Shown: positions 7,418 to 15,661, numbered from the stretch's first letter. The stretch is 40,619 nt of DNA from Christensenella sp. UBA1385 (GCA_002305755.1 DBQV01000069.1:1-40619), one strand, 5' to 3'. Translations and numbers: made by a program. The notes: a model not told the origin generated them from the letters alone.

Positions 7418-8695
7418 CTATTCTCTTTCCCTTGCCTTTTCTTCCAGGCTTTCCTTCAGCCGGTACACGCAGTCCAGCTCGCGGCAGTAGCCGCGGGCCA
7501 CATCCTCCGCGAAGGCGGCGCAGCTGGGGGAGCCGCAGGCCCCGCAGTCATGCCCGGGCAGGCGGCTGAGTATGCCGCGCATTTGCTGCATACGGCGGAG
7601 GGCCGCGCTGACATCCTCATCCAGGGCCAGGGCGGTATTGGGCAGGATGGCGCGCTCGTTGAGCAGCTGGGAGGGGGAAAGGGGCCAGGCGGGCGCCACG
7701 TCCTCCGGGTCGCTGTGGGGCAGATCGCGCAGGATGGCGCGCATGGTGTTGCGGGCGATGAAGCTGTTGCCGAAGACCAGGGGGCCGCCCACGCAGCCGC
7801 CGGGGCAGGCCGCGGCCTCCAGAAAATCCAGATCGCTCAGGCGGCCGTTCTCCATCTCCTCCAGCACGTGGATCACGTTGTCGATGCCGTCCACGGCCAG
7901 GCTGCCCACGCAGAGCGCGGCCTCGCTCTCGCCGCCGTTGAGCGCCCAGCCCAGGCCCAGCGGCGTGGCCGCCGTGGTGGTCTGCGAGTGGCGATGCTGC
8001 GGCAGCAGGGGCTGCATGGCCTTGTAGACCTCACGGATGGAGATGGCCCCGTTCGCGCTGGAGCTTTCATGGCCCAGCGGGCTCTTGATGGCCGTCATCT
8101 TGGCCGGGCAGGGCGTGATGAAAAAGAGCCCGACCTCTTCCGGGGACACGCCATGCCGGGCGCAGAATTGCTTTCGCGCCATGGCGGCGGCCACCTCCAT
8201 GGGCTGGCGCAGGGGCACGATGCTGTCGATCAGCGAGGGGAAGCGGATCTGGATGAGACGCGTCACAGCCGGGCAGGCGGAGGAAATCAGGGGGCGGGGC
8301 CGGTCCCTCTCCTTCAGAAGGTCGCGCAGCGCGCGCGTGACCACATCCGCCCCCTGAGCCACCTCAAACACCTCGTCAAAGCCCAGGGCCTTCAGCGCGT
8401 CCAGTATCTGGCCCACGCTGTGCGCGCGCCGGTCAAACTGGGCGAAAAAGGAGGGGGCGGGCAGCGCCACGCGGTACTTGTAGGCCCGGATCGCGGAGAG
8501 CTCGTCCGTCAGCGCCACCTTGGCATGATAGCTGCAGTAGCGGATGCAGGCCCCGCAGTCGATACAAAGCTCGCCGATGATGTGCGCCCTGCCCTCGCGC
8601 ACGCGGATAGCCTGCGTGGGGCAGTGCATCAGGCAATCGCTGCAGCCTCTGCACAGCTCCTTATTCAGCGTAACGGAATGATAACGGGCAGGCAT
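7418..8695 (-). CDS. Hydrogenase-like iron-sulfur protein, putative sensory [FeFe] hydrogenase
   Basis: The 425-residue protein starts with two ferredoxin [4Fe-4S] motifs (C15-C25, C44-C54). An H-cluster-like domain follows, with SSACPAV (C141), TPCPAK (C196) and AACPGGC (C297, C301). The C-terminal motif HDCGACGSPSC (C384, C387, C392) resembles the CxxCxxxxC FeS domain of some corrinoid and sensor proteins. In the first H-cluster motif the proton-relay Cys of catalytic enzymes is Ala, as in putative sensory (group C/D) hydrogenases, while four cluster ligands remain. The ATG at 8695 is chosen for the GGAGG 5-6 bases upstream. It is the third gene of a minus-strand set with the ATPase and DRTGG genes, 65 bases behind the ATPase. 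A role in redox or H2 sensing for the adjacent hydrogenase is inference. Confidence 0.85.
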   Translation of the reverse strand: MPARYHSVTLNKELCRGCSDCLMHCPTQAIRVREGRAHIIGELCIDCGACIRYCSYHAKVALTDELSAIRAYKYRVALPAPSFFAQFDRRAHSVGQILDALKALGFDEVFEVAQGADVVTRALRDLLKERDRPRPLISSACPAVTRLIQIRFPSLIDSIVPLRQPMEVAAAMARKQFCARHGVSPEEVGLFFITPCPAKMTAIKSPLGHESSSANGAISIREVYKAMQPLLPQHRHSQTTTAATPLGLGWALNGGESEAALCVGSLAVDGIDNVIHVLEEMENGRLSDLDFLEAAACPGGCVGGPLVFGNSFIARNTMRAILRDLPHSDPEDVAPAWPLSPSQLLNERAILPNTALALDEDVSAALRRMQQMRGILSRLPGHDCGACGSPSCAAFAEDVARGYCRELDCVYRLKESLEEKARERE

Positions 8696-8760
8696 TCGGC
8701 CCTCCTTGATGCCGCCTGACGGCAAGATCATGATAAATTATTAACGAGTTTGGCTGCGGA

Positions 8761-9189
8761 TCAGCCCAGGTGGAAGCGCGCCTCCAGCCGGGTGCCGACG
8801 CCGGGCCGGCTCTCGATCAGGAATTCGTCCGCGTTGCGGCGCATGTTGGGCAGGCCCATGCCGGCGCCAAAGCCCATATCCCTCGCCCGGTCGTCCGCCG
8901 TGGAAAAGCCCGCGCGCATGGCGCTCTCAATATCGCTGATGCCGGGGCCCCTGTCCTCCGCCGTCAGCACGATGCCCTCCGGGTCCACCCGGATGCTCAG
9001 CTGCCCGCCCAGGCTGTGGATCACGAGGTTCATCTCCGCCTCGTAGGCCACCACGGAGACGCGGCGCAGGATGTCCGCCCCGATGCCCAGCTGGCGGAGC
9101 GCCTGTTTGATGCTGGCCGAAGCCTCGCCCGCGCGCTCATAATCCTGGCTTTCGATGTCAAAGCCGCGGGTGAAGGCGGGGGCGCTCAC
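8761..9189 (-). CDS. Anti-sigma-factor-type ATPase (RsbW-like GHKL domain)
   Basis: This 142-residue single-domain protein is of the RsbW/SpoIIAB type. It has an N-box region RVSVVAYEAEMNLVIHS, a G1 box EDRGPGI, a G2 segment GFGAGMGLPNMRR and a GVGTRLEARF terminal strand. Such ATPases phosphorylate or bind partner proteins. In clostridial hydrogenase neighbourhoods they recur beside DRTGG proteins and sensory hydrogenase-like proteins, which is exactly the arrangement here. No anti-anti-sigma or sigma gene is nearby, so a regulatory target cannot be named. The start is GTG overlapping the stop of the DRTGG gene by 4 bases, which points to coupled translation. Confidence 0.85.
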   Translation of the reverse strand: MSAPAFTRGFDIESQDYERAGEASASIKQALRQLGIGADILRRVSVVAYEAEMNLVIHSLGGQLSIRVDPEGIVLTAEDRGPGISDIESAMRAGFSTADDRARDMGFGAGMGLPNMRRNADEFLIESRPGVGTRLEARFHLG

Positions 9190-9563
9190 CCTGCCCTCGG
9201 CGCGCCTTCATCCTCCGGCAGCGCGGCCCCGCGAAGGCCGCCCGCGTACAGCAGCCCGGCGGAGGTAAACATGGTATGCCGGGAGCAGAGCACCACCAGC
9301 CCCAGTTCATCGGCGCGGGCCAGTATATCGTCGCCCGGCACCTTGCCGCGCGCGAAAATCAGGCATTTCAGGTCCAGTATTTCGGCGGTGCGGACGGCGT
9401 GCATGTTGGTCAGCCCTGTCAGCAGCACCGTTTTTTCGGATACGAAGGCCAGCACGTCGCTCATCAGGTCCGAGCAGCAGGCGCTCACAACGGGGGTGTC
9501 CAACCTGTCCTGCCCGCAGAGCACCTGCGCGTCCAGCAGGCGGACCAAATCAGCGATGACCAC
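9186..9563 (-). CDS. DRTGG-domain protein
   Basis: The 125-residue product is a stand-alone DRTGG domain. This small regulatory-looking domain is otherwise found in phosphotransacetylase N-termini and beside CBS domains. Visible landmarks are an LDTPVVSACCSDLMSDVLAF segment, TVLLTGLTNMHAVRTAEILD, and a GDDILARADELGLVVLCSRHTMF strand-turn region. The start is GTG with GAGGTGAG upstream. It is the first gene of the minus-strand trio and overlaps the ATPase gene. The trio is a known companion of clostridial [FeFe] hydrogenases; the ligand of the domain is unknown to me. Confidence 0.8.
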   Translation of the reverse strand: MVIADLVRLLDAQVLCGQDRLDTPVVSACCSDLMSDVLAFVSEKTVLLTGLTNMHAVRTAEILDLKCLIFARGKVPGDDILARADELGLVVLCSRHTMFTSAGLLYAGGLRGAALPEDEGAPRAG

Positions 9564-9623
9564 GCGCTCACCTCATTTCGGCAAAATTATAGGGGATCAG
9601 CCCGGGTTTGTCAAAAACGGGGC

Positions 9624-10889
9624 TCAAGGCGCATAGCCCGGCAGGCTGCGCACGGCCCGGTCTGCCCGGCCGCTGAAGAGCAGGGTAAAGAACTGGCTGA
9701 GCGAGAGCAGCAGCAGGCCCAGCATGTGCACCCGCACGCCGCCGCCCAGCAGCCTGCCCATGAGCAGCAGCAGCGCAAGGCCGATGCAGCGCCCCGTTAC
9801 CAGAAAGGATTCGTTCAGCGAGAGCATCTCCGGCTTCAGGCGCAGGGCCTTGGGCTCGTGCATCACCGTGTCGAGCAATATGGTGTATCCGCCGTTGAGA
9901 ATGGGGCCGACCAGCGCCGCGTTGACCACGCTGTAAACGATCAGCGAGACGGGGCTGATGGAAAGCGCGCCCAGGGCCGCCAGCACGCACAGGCTGACGA
10001 CCGAGATGCGCATGTACTGGAACCTGTTGGAGGGGAGGATGAAGCGGCACATATAGGCGTAGGCCAGGATGCCCGCGGCGCTGGAGAGCAGCGTGTTGGT
10101 GCCGATCAGCAGCTCGTCGCGGATGATCTCATAGAGCACCACGTTGAGCATGAAGTTGAAGGCCCCCTCACGGACGCCCTTGAACAGCTGCCCGGTCAGG
10201 GCGTCGCGGATGAGCGGGTTATGCATGGCCAGAGCCAGCGCGCGCGAAAGGCTTCCGCCCTTTTCCTCTTTCGGCGTTTCCCCGAGGGGGCCGGGCAGGC
10301 GCAGCGAGAGAAAACAGGTAGCCAGGGCGATCACCGCGGCAATCGCCATCACGGCGATGTACCCGCTCAGCCCGCCGATCAGGCGGATCAGCAGCCCGGC
10401 CAGGAAGGGGATCAGCAGGCTGACCACCGAGGCGATCACGTTGATCACGGCCAGCGCGCGGTCCCGCTCGCGCGAGCCGAGCGTGCCCGTGATCATCTGC
10501 CCGTAACTCAGCCAGTAATAGCCGTCGGCAAAGCCGTTGACCAGGCCGATCAGCAGGTGAAAGCGGGTGGCCCGCTCCCCCAGCGAGATGATGAGCAGGT
10601 ACAGCGAGAGGTAGGACAGGATGCCGATCACGGTGGTCACGCGCGCGCCGATCCGCTTGATGACGCCGGTGGCCGCCGCCATGAACACAGCCCCCGCGAT
10701 GAACAGCGCGGCGTTGTATAGCAGCACGGCCTCGATCCCCTCGCCCGGGGCCATGAGCATGGTGTTGATAAAGACGGCGGGCAGCCTGGTAAAAATAAGA
10801 AAGAAGGTGTGGACCAGCAAAAAGCTGTTGAAATCAGGCGGGAAGCCGCCAAACCAGCCTTTGAGATCAAGGTGCTTTGCGATGCGCAC
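9624..10889 (-). CDS. MFS transporter, 12 membrane segments
   Basis: The 421-residue hydrophobic product has about twelve membrane helices in two sets of six with a charged central loop (LPGPLGETPKEEKGGSLSRA). The helix 2-3 loop GVIKRIGARVTTVIG resembles the MFS motif A position. The substrate cannot be read from sequence. The start is GTG at 10889; no better in-frame ATG lies near the first helix. The gene is transcribed divergently from the GH109-like gene, and the gap to the DRTGG gene downstream is 60 bases. The divergent position next to the GH109/NahK-like pair makes a sugar or glycoconjugate substrate conceivable, but that is only context. Confidence 0.8.
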   Translation of the reverse strand: MRIAKHLDLKGWFGGFPPDFNSFLLVHTFFLIFTRLPAVFINTMLMAPGEGIEAVLLYNAALFIAGAVFMAAATGVIKRIGARVTTVIGILSYLSLYLLIISLGERATRFHLLIGLVNGFADGYYWLSYGQMITGTLGSRERDRALAVINVIASVVSLLIPFLAGLLIRLIGGLSGYIAVMAIAAVIALATCFLSLRLPGPLGETPKEEKGGSLSRALALAMHNPLIRDALTGQLFKGVREGAFNFMLNVVLYEIIRDELLIGTNTLLSSAAGILAYAYMCRFILPSNRFQYMRISVVSLCVLAALGALSISPVSLIVYSVVNAALVGPILNGGYTILLDTVMHEPKALRLKPEMLSLNESFLVTGRCIGLALLLLMGRLLGGGVRVHMLGLLLLSLSQFFTLLFSGRADRAVRSLPGYAP

Positions 10890-10936
10890 GGGCCTGCCGC
10901 CTTTCTCGGGTTATCGCGGACACTGAATACCTGTCC

Positions 10937-11008
10937 ATTATAGACCGCCCGGAGGTTTTCGCATAGATGGAAAATACTATGTGAAAAATCCCCGCGCTGT
11001 TGTACAAT
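10937..11008. promoter_or_regulatory. Divergent promoter region between the MFS and GH109-like genes
   Basis: The 151-base divergent gap has a -10 box TATAAT on the minus strand (complement of 10937-10942), 47 bases before the MFS start. It also has TACAAT on the plus strand (11003-11008), 32 bases before the GH109-like start. Neither has a convincing -35 hexamer at 16-18 bases, so activator dependence is possible. No palindromic operator stands out. Confidence 0.4.
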
Positions 11009-11040
11009 AAGGGAAGAAATACGCTGACAGGGAGGACAGG

Positions 11041-12270
11041 ATGCCTATCAATCAAACGGGGCGGGAAATCCGCCTGGGCCTTATCGGCCTTGGCTGCCGG
11101 GGCAAATCGCAGCTTTCGGTGCTGCTGACGATGCCGGATGTGAACATGGTGGCGGTCTGCGATGTCTGGGAGGACAGGGTGGACGAGGCAAAGGCGCAGT
11201 GCCGCGCCGCCGGCCGCGAGGAGCCCGCGGGCTATACGGACGCGCGGGCCCTGATCGAGCGGCAGGATATCGAGGCGGTGCTGGTGATGACCGGCTGGCA
11301 GACGCATATCGCGCTGGCCGTGCAGGCGCTGCGCGCGGGCAAGAGCGTGGGCATGGAGGTGGGCGGCGCGGCCTCGGTGGAGGAGTGCTGGCAGCTGGTG
11401 CGCGCTTCGGAAGAGACCGGCCTTGGCGTGATGCTGCTGGAGAACTGCTGCTACGGCCGGGAGGAGATGACCCTGCTCAACATGATCCGGCAGGGGCTTT
11501 TCGGCGAACTGGTGCACTGCCAGGGCGGCTATCAGCACGACCTGCGCGATGAGATAGGCCGCGGCGACATCAACCGCCACTACCGGCAGGATCATTTCAG
11601 CACCCGCAACGGCGAGCTCTACCCCACGCACGAGCTGGGCCCCATCGCCGAGTATCTGGACCTTAACCGGGGCAACCGCATGCTGAGCCTGGTGAGCATG
11701 GCTTCCAAGGCGGCGGGTCAGGCGGCCTGGATGCGCGAGCACCGGCCCGATCTTTCCGGCCTCAGCTTCCATGAGGGCGATGTGGTGACCACGATGATCA
11801 AGTGCGCCCGCGGCGAAAGCATCCTGCTGACGCATGACTGCACGCTGCCCAGGCCCTATTCGCGCGGCGGGCGCGTGCAGGGCACCCGCGGCATCTGGAT
11901 GGAGGACAACCGCTCCATCTACATCGACGGCCGCTCCCCGCAGGACCCGGGCTATTGGACGCACCGCTGGGAAAGCGATAAGGCCTACATGGAGGAATAC
12001 CTGCACCCCCTGTGGAAGGAATATGAGCAGCTGGGCATCCGCGGCGGGCACGACGGCATGGATTATCTGGTGCTGCGCGCCTTTGTGGAGAGCCTGCAGG
12101 AGGATAAGCCCTTCCCCATCGATGTCTACGACACCGCCGCCTGGATGGCCGTCACGGCCCTCAGCGAGGAATCCGTGGCGCTGGGCTCCGCGCCCGTGCC
12201 GGTGCCCGATTTTACGGGCGGCCGCTGGATGACGCGCGCAAAAGAGCACCGCGGGCAGTACGAGCTGTGA
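11041..12270 (+). CDS. Gfo/Idh/MocA-family protein, GH109-like NAD-dependent glycosidase
   Basis: The 409-residue protein has an N-terminal Rossmann fold (GLIGLGCRGKSQL, about residues 14-26). The C-terminal part has motifs resembling GH109 alpha-N-acetylgalactosaminidases: YPTHELGPIAEYLDLNRG, and GGHDGMDYLVLRAF in place of the usual HGGMD-type motif. GH109 enzymes cleave glycosides by transient NAD-dependent oxidation at C3. No signal peptide is visible, so it acts in the cytoplasm. A strong site GGGAGGA precedes the ATG. The next gene, 23 bases downstream, is an N-acetylhexosamine-kinase-like enzyme, so release of GalNAc or GlcNAc followed by 1-phosphorylation makes sense as a pathway. A plain Gfo/Idh sugar dehydrogenase is the alternative. 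Confidence 0.8.
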   Translation: MPINQTGREIRLGLIGLGCRGKSQLSVLLTMPDVNMVAVCDVWEDRVDEAKAQCRAAGREEPAGYTDARALIERQDIEAVLVMTGWQTHIALAVQALRAGKSVGMEVGGAASVEECWQLVRASEETGLGVMLLENCCYGREEMTLLNMIRQGLFGELVHCQGGYQHDLRDEIGRGDINRHYRQDHFSTRNGELYPTHELGPIAEYLDLNRGNRMLSLVSMASKAAGQAAWMREHRPDLSGLSFHEGDVVTTMIKCARGESILLTHDCTLPRPYSRGGRVQGTRGIWMEDNRSIYIDGRSPQDPGYWTHRWESDKAYMEEYLHPLWKEYEQLGIRGGHDGMDYLVLRAFVESLQEDKPFPIDVYDTAAWMAVTALSEESVALGSAPVPVPDFTGGRWMTRAKEHRGQYEL

Positions 12271-12293
12271 TGCCGGAAGGAGGAAATACAGTC

Positions 12294-13349
12294 ATGAACG
12301 GAGAATCTGAGCGCTATCCTCTTTCCGCCTTCCGGCTGGAGGGGCGGCCGCTTTCCTGCCTGCCCTACGGCAGCGGGCACATCAACGAGACCTACCTCGC
12401 CGTCACCGATACGGGCAGGCAGTACATCCTGCAAAAGATCAACAGCCAGGTCTTCCGCGACGTGCCCGCCCTGATGGCCAACATCGAGGCTGTGACGGCG
12501 CACCTGAGAAAGAGCGAGAGGGACCCGCGGCGCGTGCTGACGCTGGTGCCCACGCTGGAGGGCGGAAGCTTCCACAGGGAGGGCGAGGGCTATTGGCGCG
12601 TGTACGATTTCGTGACCGGCAGCCTCAGCCTTGACCAGGCGGAGAGCGCGGCGGATTTCGCTGAAAGCGCCTCGGCCTTCGGCCATTTCCAGCGGCTGCT
12701 GCAGGACTTTCCCGCCGCGCGGCTGCACGAGACCATCCCCAATTTCCACGATACGCCAAAGCGCTGCCTGGCGCTGCGCGAGGCCATCGAAAAGGACGTG
12801 ATGGGACGGGCCGCCGGCGCGAAAGAGGAGATCGACTTTGCCCTCGCGCGCGAAAGCGGCGCGGGTGAGCTGACGGAGGCTCTGCGAAAGGGCGAACTGC
12901 CCCTGCGCGTTACGCATAACGATACCAAGCTCAACAACGTGCTCTTTGACGCCAAGACCCGCAAGGCCCTGTGCGTGATCGACCTGGATACGGTGATGCC
13001 CGGCCTCTGCGCCAACGACTTTGGCGATTCCATCCGTTTCGGTGCCTCCACCGCGGCGGAGGACGAGCGGGACCTTGACAGGGTGAGCATGTCGCTTGAC
13101 CTGTACCGCGCCTACAGCGAGGCCTTCCTGGCGGCCTGCGCGGGCGGTCTCAGCGATCGGGAGGTCAGCAGCCTGCCCGTGGGCGCCAGGATGATGACCT
13201 ATGAGTGCGGCGTGCGCTTTTTGACCGACTACCTGAGCGGCGACACCTACTTCCGCATCCACCGCGAGGGGCACAACCTTGACCGCTGCCGCACCCAGTT
13301 TAAGCTGGTGCGAGATATGGAAGAGAAGTGGAGCGAGATGCGCCTGTGA
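12294..13349 (+). CDS. N-acetylhexosamine 1-kinase-like phosphotransferase (copy 1)
   Basis: The 351-residue protein belongs to the aminoglycoside-phosphotransferase-like kinases and most resembles NahK, which makes GalNAc- or GlcNAc-1-phosphate. It has the nucleotide-fold start YGSGHINETYL, the catalytic HxD in VTHNDTKLNNV (H208, D210), the metal-binding region VIDLDTVM (D230, D232), and FGASTAAEDE. The ATG at 12294 is taken because GGAAGGAGGA ends 9 bases before it. It is co-transcribed with the GH109-like gene. A paralogue with the same motifs lies at 36033-37154. The sugar specificity is inferred from family and neighbour and not proven. Confidence 0.82.
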   Translation: MNGESERYPLSAFRLEGRPLSCLPYGSGHINETYLAVTDTGRQYILQKINSQVFRDVPALMANIEAVTAHLRKSERDPRRVLTLVPTLEGGSFHREGEGYWRVYDFVTGSLSLDQAESAADFAESASAFGHFQRLLQDFPAARLHETIPNFHDTPKRCLALREAIEKDVMGRAAGAKEEIDFALARESGAGELTEALRKGELPLRVTHNDTKLNNVLFDAKTRKALCVIDLDTVMPGLCANDFGDSIRFGASTAAEDERDLDRVSMSLDLYRAYSEAFLAACAGGLSDREVSSLPVGARMMTYECGVRFLTDYLSGDTYFRIHREGHNLDRCRTQFKLVRDMEEKWSEMRL

Positions 13350-13430
13350 TGAAGGTGAAAGTCTAAGGGCGTTTTCGCCTGGCTTCTTCCTCGCGCAGTT
13401 TCAGATAGCTCCTGAGCCTGCTCCCGTCAA

Positions 13431-13478
13431 TCAAAAAAGCCGGGGCAAAGTCTTCTGCTTTGTCACCGGCTTTTTTGA
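13431..13478. terminator. Bidirectional rho-independent terminator
   Basis: AAAAAAGCCGG at 13433-13443 pairs with CCGGCTTTTTT at 13466-13476, with an inner GCAAAG/CTTTG stem. The A run on one side and the T run on the other make it work in both directions. It lies between the convergent NahK-like gene and the L,D-transpeptidase gene. Confidence 0.9.
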
Positions 13479-13485
13479 TCGGCTT

Positions 13486-14625
13486 TTATCTGTACTGCGC
13501 GTTGATGGCCTCGATTTCCGCTGCGCGCAGCGGGGGGAAGCAGTAGGGGCAGGGGGTCAGGCGGGCGTAATCGCCGCTGTCCAGCTCCGCGTAGGTGAAT
13601 TCCGACAACGGCAGATACTTGTCGCGCACGCCGAAGCACTTGTCCGCCGCGTGGTAGTTCTGCCCGCCGTTGGGGTTGTAGTAGAGCTTCAGCTCCCCAT
13701 CCGGGATGGGCAGCTGGCGGCCCCTGACGTCCTCCCAGATCACCACGCGCACGCTGCCCATATAGGGCTTCTTGCGCAGGGTGTCCCACAGCCAGCGCAT
13801 GCTGGTGCCCTTGGGCGTGCGCTTGCGCTGCACGCGGATGCAGCCGTGACTGGCGCGGCTGCCCAGCGCGTTTTCCGTGTACTCGTAGTTCTTGGTGTCG
13901 CCGCGCTTGATGTAGGGCACCATGTGGATAAAGTCGCCGTCGTTGAAGCGCAGCGCATACTCACCCACCATGTTGTCGCTCACAAAATCGCCAACCGGGC
14001 TGACGATCAGATACTCGCCGCTTCGGGTCTCGTTGTAGGGCTGCCGGTCGTTGGCAAGGCCGGTGGAAACGGCCAATGTGTCATAGAGCTTGCCGTCTTC
14101 AAAGATGTACAGCTTCTGGCTCAGCTTGTCCACCACCAGGCCGTACTTCTGGCTGGTCTGCTTGACTTCAAGCAGGTCCGTGCGGATGTAGCCCTGCGTG
14201 AGCTCGTTCCATTTTTTGATCTTGGAATCGTGGAAGGAGCTTGAATAGGCTTCCACCAGGCTCCAGCCGTTGTCCAGCGTTTCGATCACGTGCAGGCCCT
14301 GAGAGGCCATGGTGATGTCGGCCACGCGCTCGGAATCCGCGCTGGGCTCGCTGTAGAGGTAGGTCTGCTTTTTCTGGTCACCCTTCACCACGGTGATGGG
14401 GGCGGTGAGCATGGCCCAGACAGCCGCCTCGTCGGTGATATCCATGGGGGTCTCCCAGTAGCTGGTATCGTTGCCGGTGCGCACGGTGCCGGGGATGGGG
14501 TTGAAGGCGGCGCTGTCTGAAACGAGAGAGGCGCTCTCCTCCTGCGCATAGCCATCTGCCAGCGGCAGCGCCAGCAAGAGGCAGAGAAACAGAGAAAAGA
14601 GACGGAGAGGTCGGGTTACTGTCAT
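13486..14625 (-). CDS. Secreted L,D-transpeptidase (YkuD) with SH3-like and CxxC-type C-terminal regions
   Basis: The 379-residue product has a signal peptide (LFSLFLCLLLALPLADGYA). A bacterial-SH3-like segment spans about residues 75-150. The YkuD catalytic domain (about 160-300) has the active-site motif RASHGCIRV (H260, C262). The last ~60 residues form a small region with H325, C330 and CPYC (C359, C362) separated by DKYLPLSEFTYAELD. That layout looks like a metal-binding or disulfide-bonded module seen at the end of other clostridial cell-wall proteins. It would cross-link peptidoglycan or attach proteins outside the membrane. It follows uppP by 9 bases; its GGAG ribosome site overlaps the uppP stop, so the two are probably co-expressed. 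Confidence 0.9.
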   Translation of the reverse strand: MTVTRPLRLFSLFLCLLLALPLADGYAQEESASLVSDSAAFNPIPGTVRTGNDTSYWETPMDITDEAAVWAMLTAPITVVKGDQKKQTYLYSEPSADSERVADITMASQGLHVIETLDNGWSLVEAYSSSFHDSKIKKWNELTQGYIRTDLLEVKQTSQKYGLVVDKLSQKLYIFEDGKLYDTLAVSTGLANDRQPYNETRSGEYLIVSPVGDFVSDNMVGEYALRFNDGDFIHMVPYIKRGDTKNYEYTENALGSRASHGCIRVQRKRTPKGTSMRWLWDTLRKKPYMGSVRVVIWEDVRGRQLPIPDGELKLYYNPNGGQNYHAADKCFGVRDKYLPLSEFTYAELDSGDYARLTPCPYCFPPLRAAEIEAINAQYR

Positions 14626-14634
14626 GAAAACTCC

Positions 14635-15489
14635 TTACATGAGGGGGGCGGCTGCCGGGGCGGGGAAGGCGATGGGCGGGAAGCCTGCGAAGCCGGTCAG
14701 CTGCATGACGATCACGGCCGCGCCCACCAGCGCCACATACAGCGCGAATTTGTAAAACGAGATACGCTCAATGAGCTTCAGCATATAGCGGATGGCAAGG
14801 AAGCCGCTGACGGCGGCAAACAGCACGCCCACCAGCGCGGAAGGGCTGATGAGGGAGGAAAACCCGCCGGTCTCGACGGCGTCCTTGGCCTCCATCAGGA
14901 AGCTACCGAGGATGGCGGGGGCGCTCATCATGAAGCTGAATCTGGCGGCAGTCTTGCGGGAAAGGCCGCCCGCGACGCCGCCCAGCAGCGTGGAGCCGCT
15001 GCGGCTCACGCCGGGCAGCAGCGCGATGCCCTGAAACAGGCCCATGGTGACGGCATGCTTCATCTCCACTTCTTCGCGGGCCCCGCTGTGGCGGCCCCTG
15101 CCGCCGCTGACGCGCTCCGTCAGCACCAGGAAGAGCGCGGTGATGAAGAAGCTGATGCCCAAAAACCAGCCGGTGAACAGGCCGTCGATCCAGTCGCCCA
15201 GCAGCAGCACCAGGAACAGCGCGGGCAGCGAAGCGATGAACAAATGCAGCAGCGTGCGGTTTTTGACGGGGTGCAGCAGCATATCTACCCAGTCTTTCCA
15301 GAAAATAACGGCCACGGCGATCAGCGTGCCCATGTGCAGCATCACCGAAAGGCCCAGCGAATCGCCCGGCCTGTAGCCCAGCAGGCTCAAAAGCTTTTCG
15401 GCCACCAGCAGGTGGCCGCTGGAGGAGACGGGCAAGAATTCGGTCAGGCCCTGTACCACGCCCATGATGGCGGAAAACAACAGCTGCAT
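14635..15489 (-). CDS. uppP: Undecaprenyl-diphosphatase UppP/BacA
   Basis: This 284-residue polytopic membrane protein recycles undecaprenyl diphosphate for peptidoglycan and surface-polymer synthesis. The two family signatures are intact: GLTEFLPVSSSGHLLVAEK near the N terminus and LLPGVSRSGSTLLGG in the middle. Length and about eight hydrophobic segments fit the family. It is read from a clear minus-strand promoter at 15538-15566 and followed by the L,D-transpeptidase gene, a sensible cell-wall pairing. The lipid carrier it regenerates would also be needed by GT-C glycosyltransferases of the nearby polysaccharide locus. Confidence 0.95.
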   Translation of the reverse strand: MQLLFSAIMGVVQGLTEFLPVSSSGHLLVAEKLLSLLGYRPGDSLGLSVMLHMGTLIAVAVIFWKDWVDMLLHPVKNRTLLHLFIASLPALFLVLLLGDWIDGLFTGWFLGISFFITALFLVLTERVSGGRGRHSGAREEVEMKHAVTMGLFQGIALLPGVSRSGSTLLGGVAGGLSRKTAARFSFMMSAPAILGSFLMEAKDAVETGGFSSLISPSALVGVLFAAVSGFLAIRYMLKLIERISFYKFALYVALVGAAVIVMQLTGFAGFPPIAFPAPAAAPLM

Positions 15490-15509
15490 CGCGAGTCATT
15501 CCTTTCGGC

Positions 15510-15566
15510 GGGCGGCTCTGCCGCCCGGGCGGTTTTTATTGTATCGGCTGCCGCATCGGGTGTCAA
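15510..15566 (-). promoter_or_regulatory. uppP promoter with a stable hairpin at the start of the leader
   Basis: On the minus strand TTGACA (complement of 15561-15566) and TACAAT (complement of 15538-15543) are separated by 17 bases, a near-perfect vegetative promoter. The transcript would begin near 15531, immediately before the hairpin GGGCGGC-aga-GCCGCCC (15526-15510). The uppP ribosome binding site (AAAGGAATG) follows. The hairpin may protect the 5' end or attenuate; there is no U run directly after it. Confidence 0.75.
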
Positions 15567-15618
15567 ACCGGGGCATCGCAGTTTTACATTTCCTTCATGC
15601 TTTTCCCGCGCGGCGGGG

Positions 15619-15624
15619 TATACT
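15619..15624 (+). promoter_or_regulatory. Candidate -10 box of the C39-like gene
   Basis: TATACT lies 37 bases upstream of the start at 15662. No good -35 element is visible: TTCATG at 15594-15599 is 19 bases away. The call is tentative. Confidence 0.35.
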
Positions 15625-15661
15625 GTGTAGGCGCGCCTTCGCGCGAGGATGGAGAAAACGG

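Noticed and set aside
7250..8719. Long plus-strand frame opposite the sensory hydrogenase gene (similar cases at 9276-10721, 10867-12249, 12126-13274, 35946-37064 and 38233-39261)
   Set aside because: All are antisense shadows of GC-rich genes with clear motifs on the other strand, and they lack ribosome sites.
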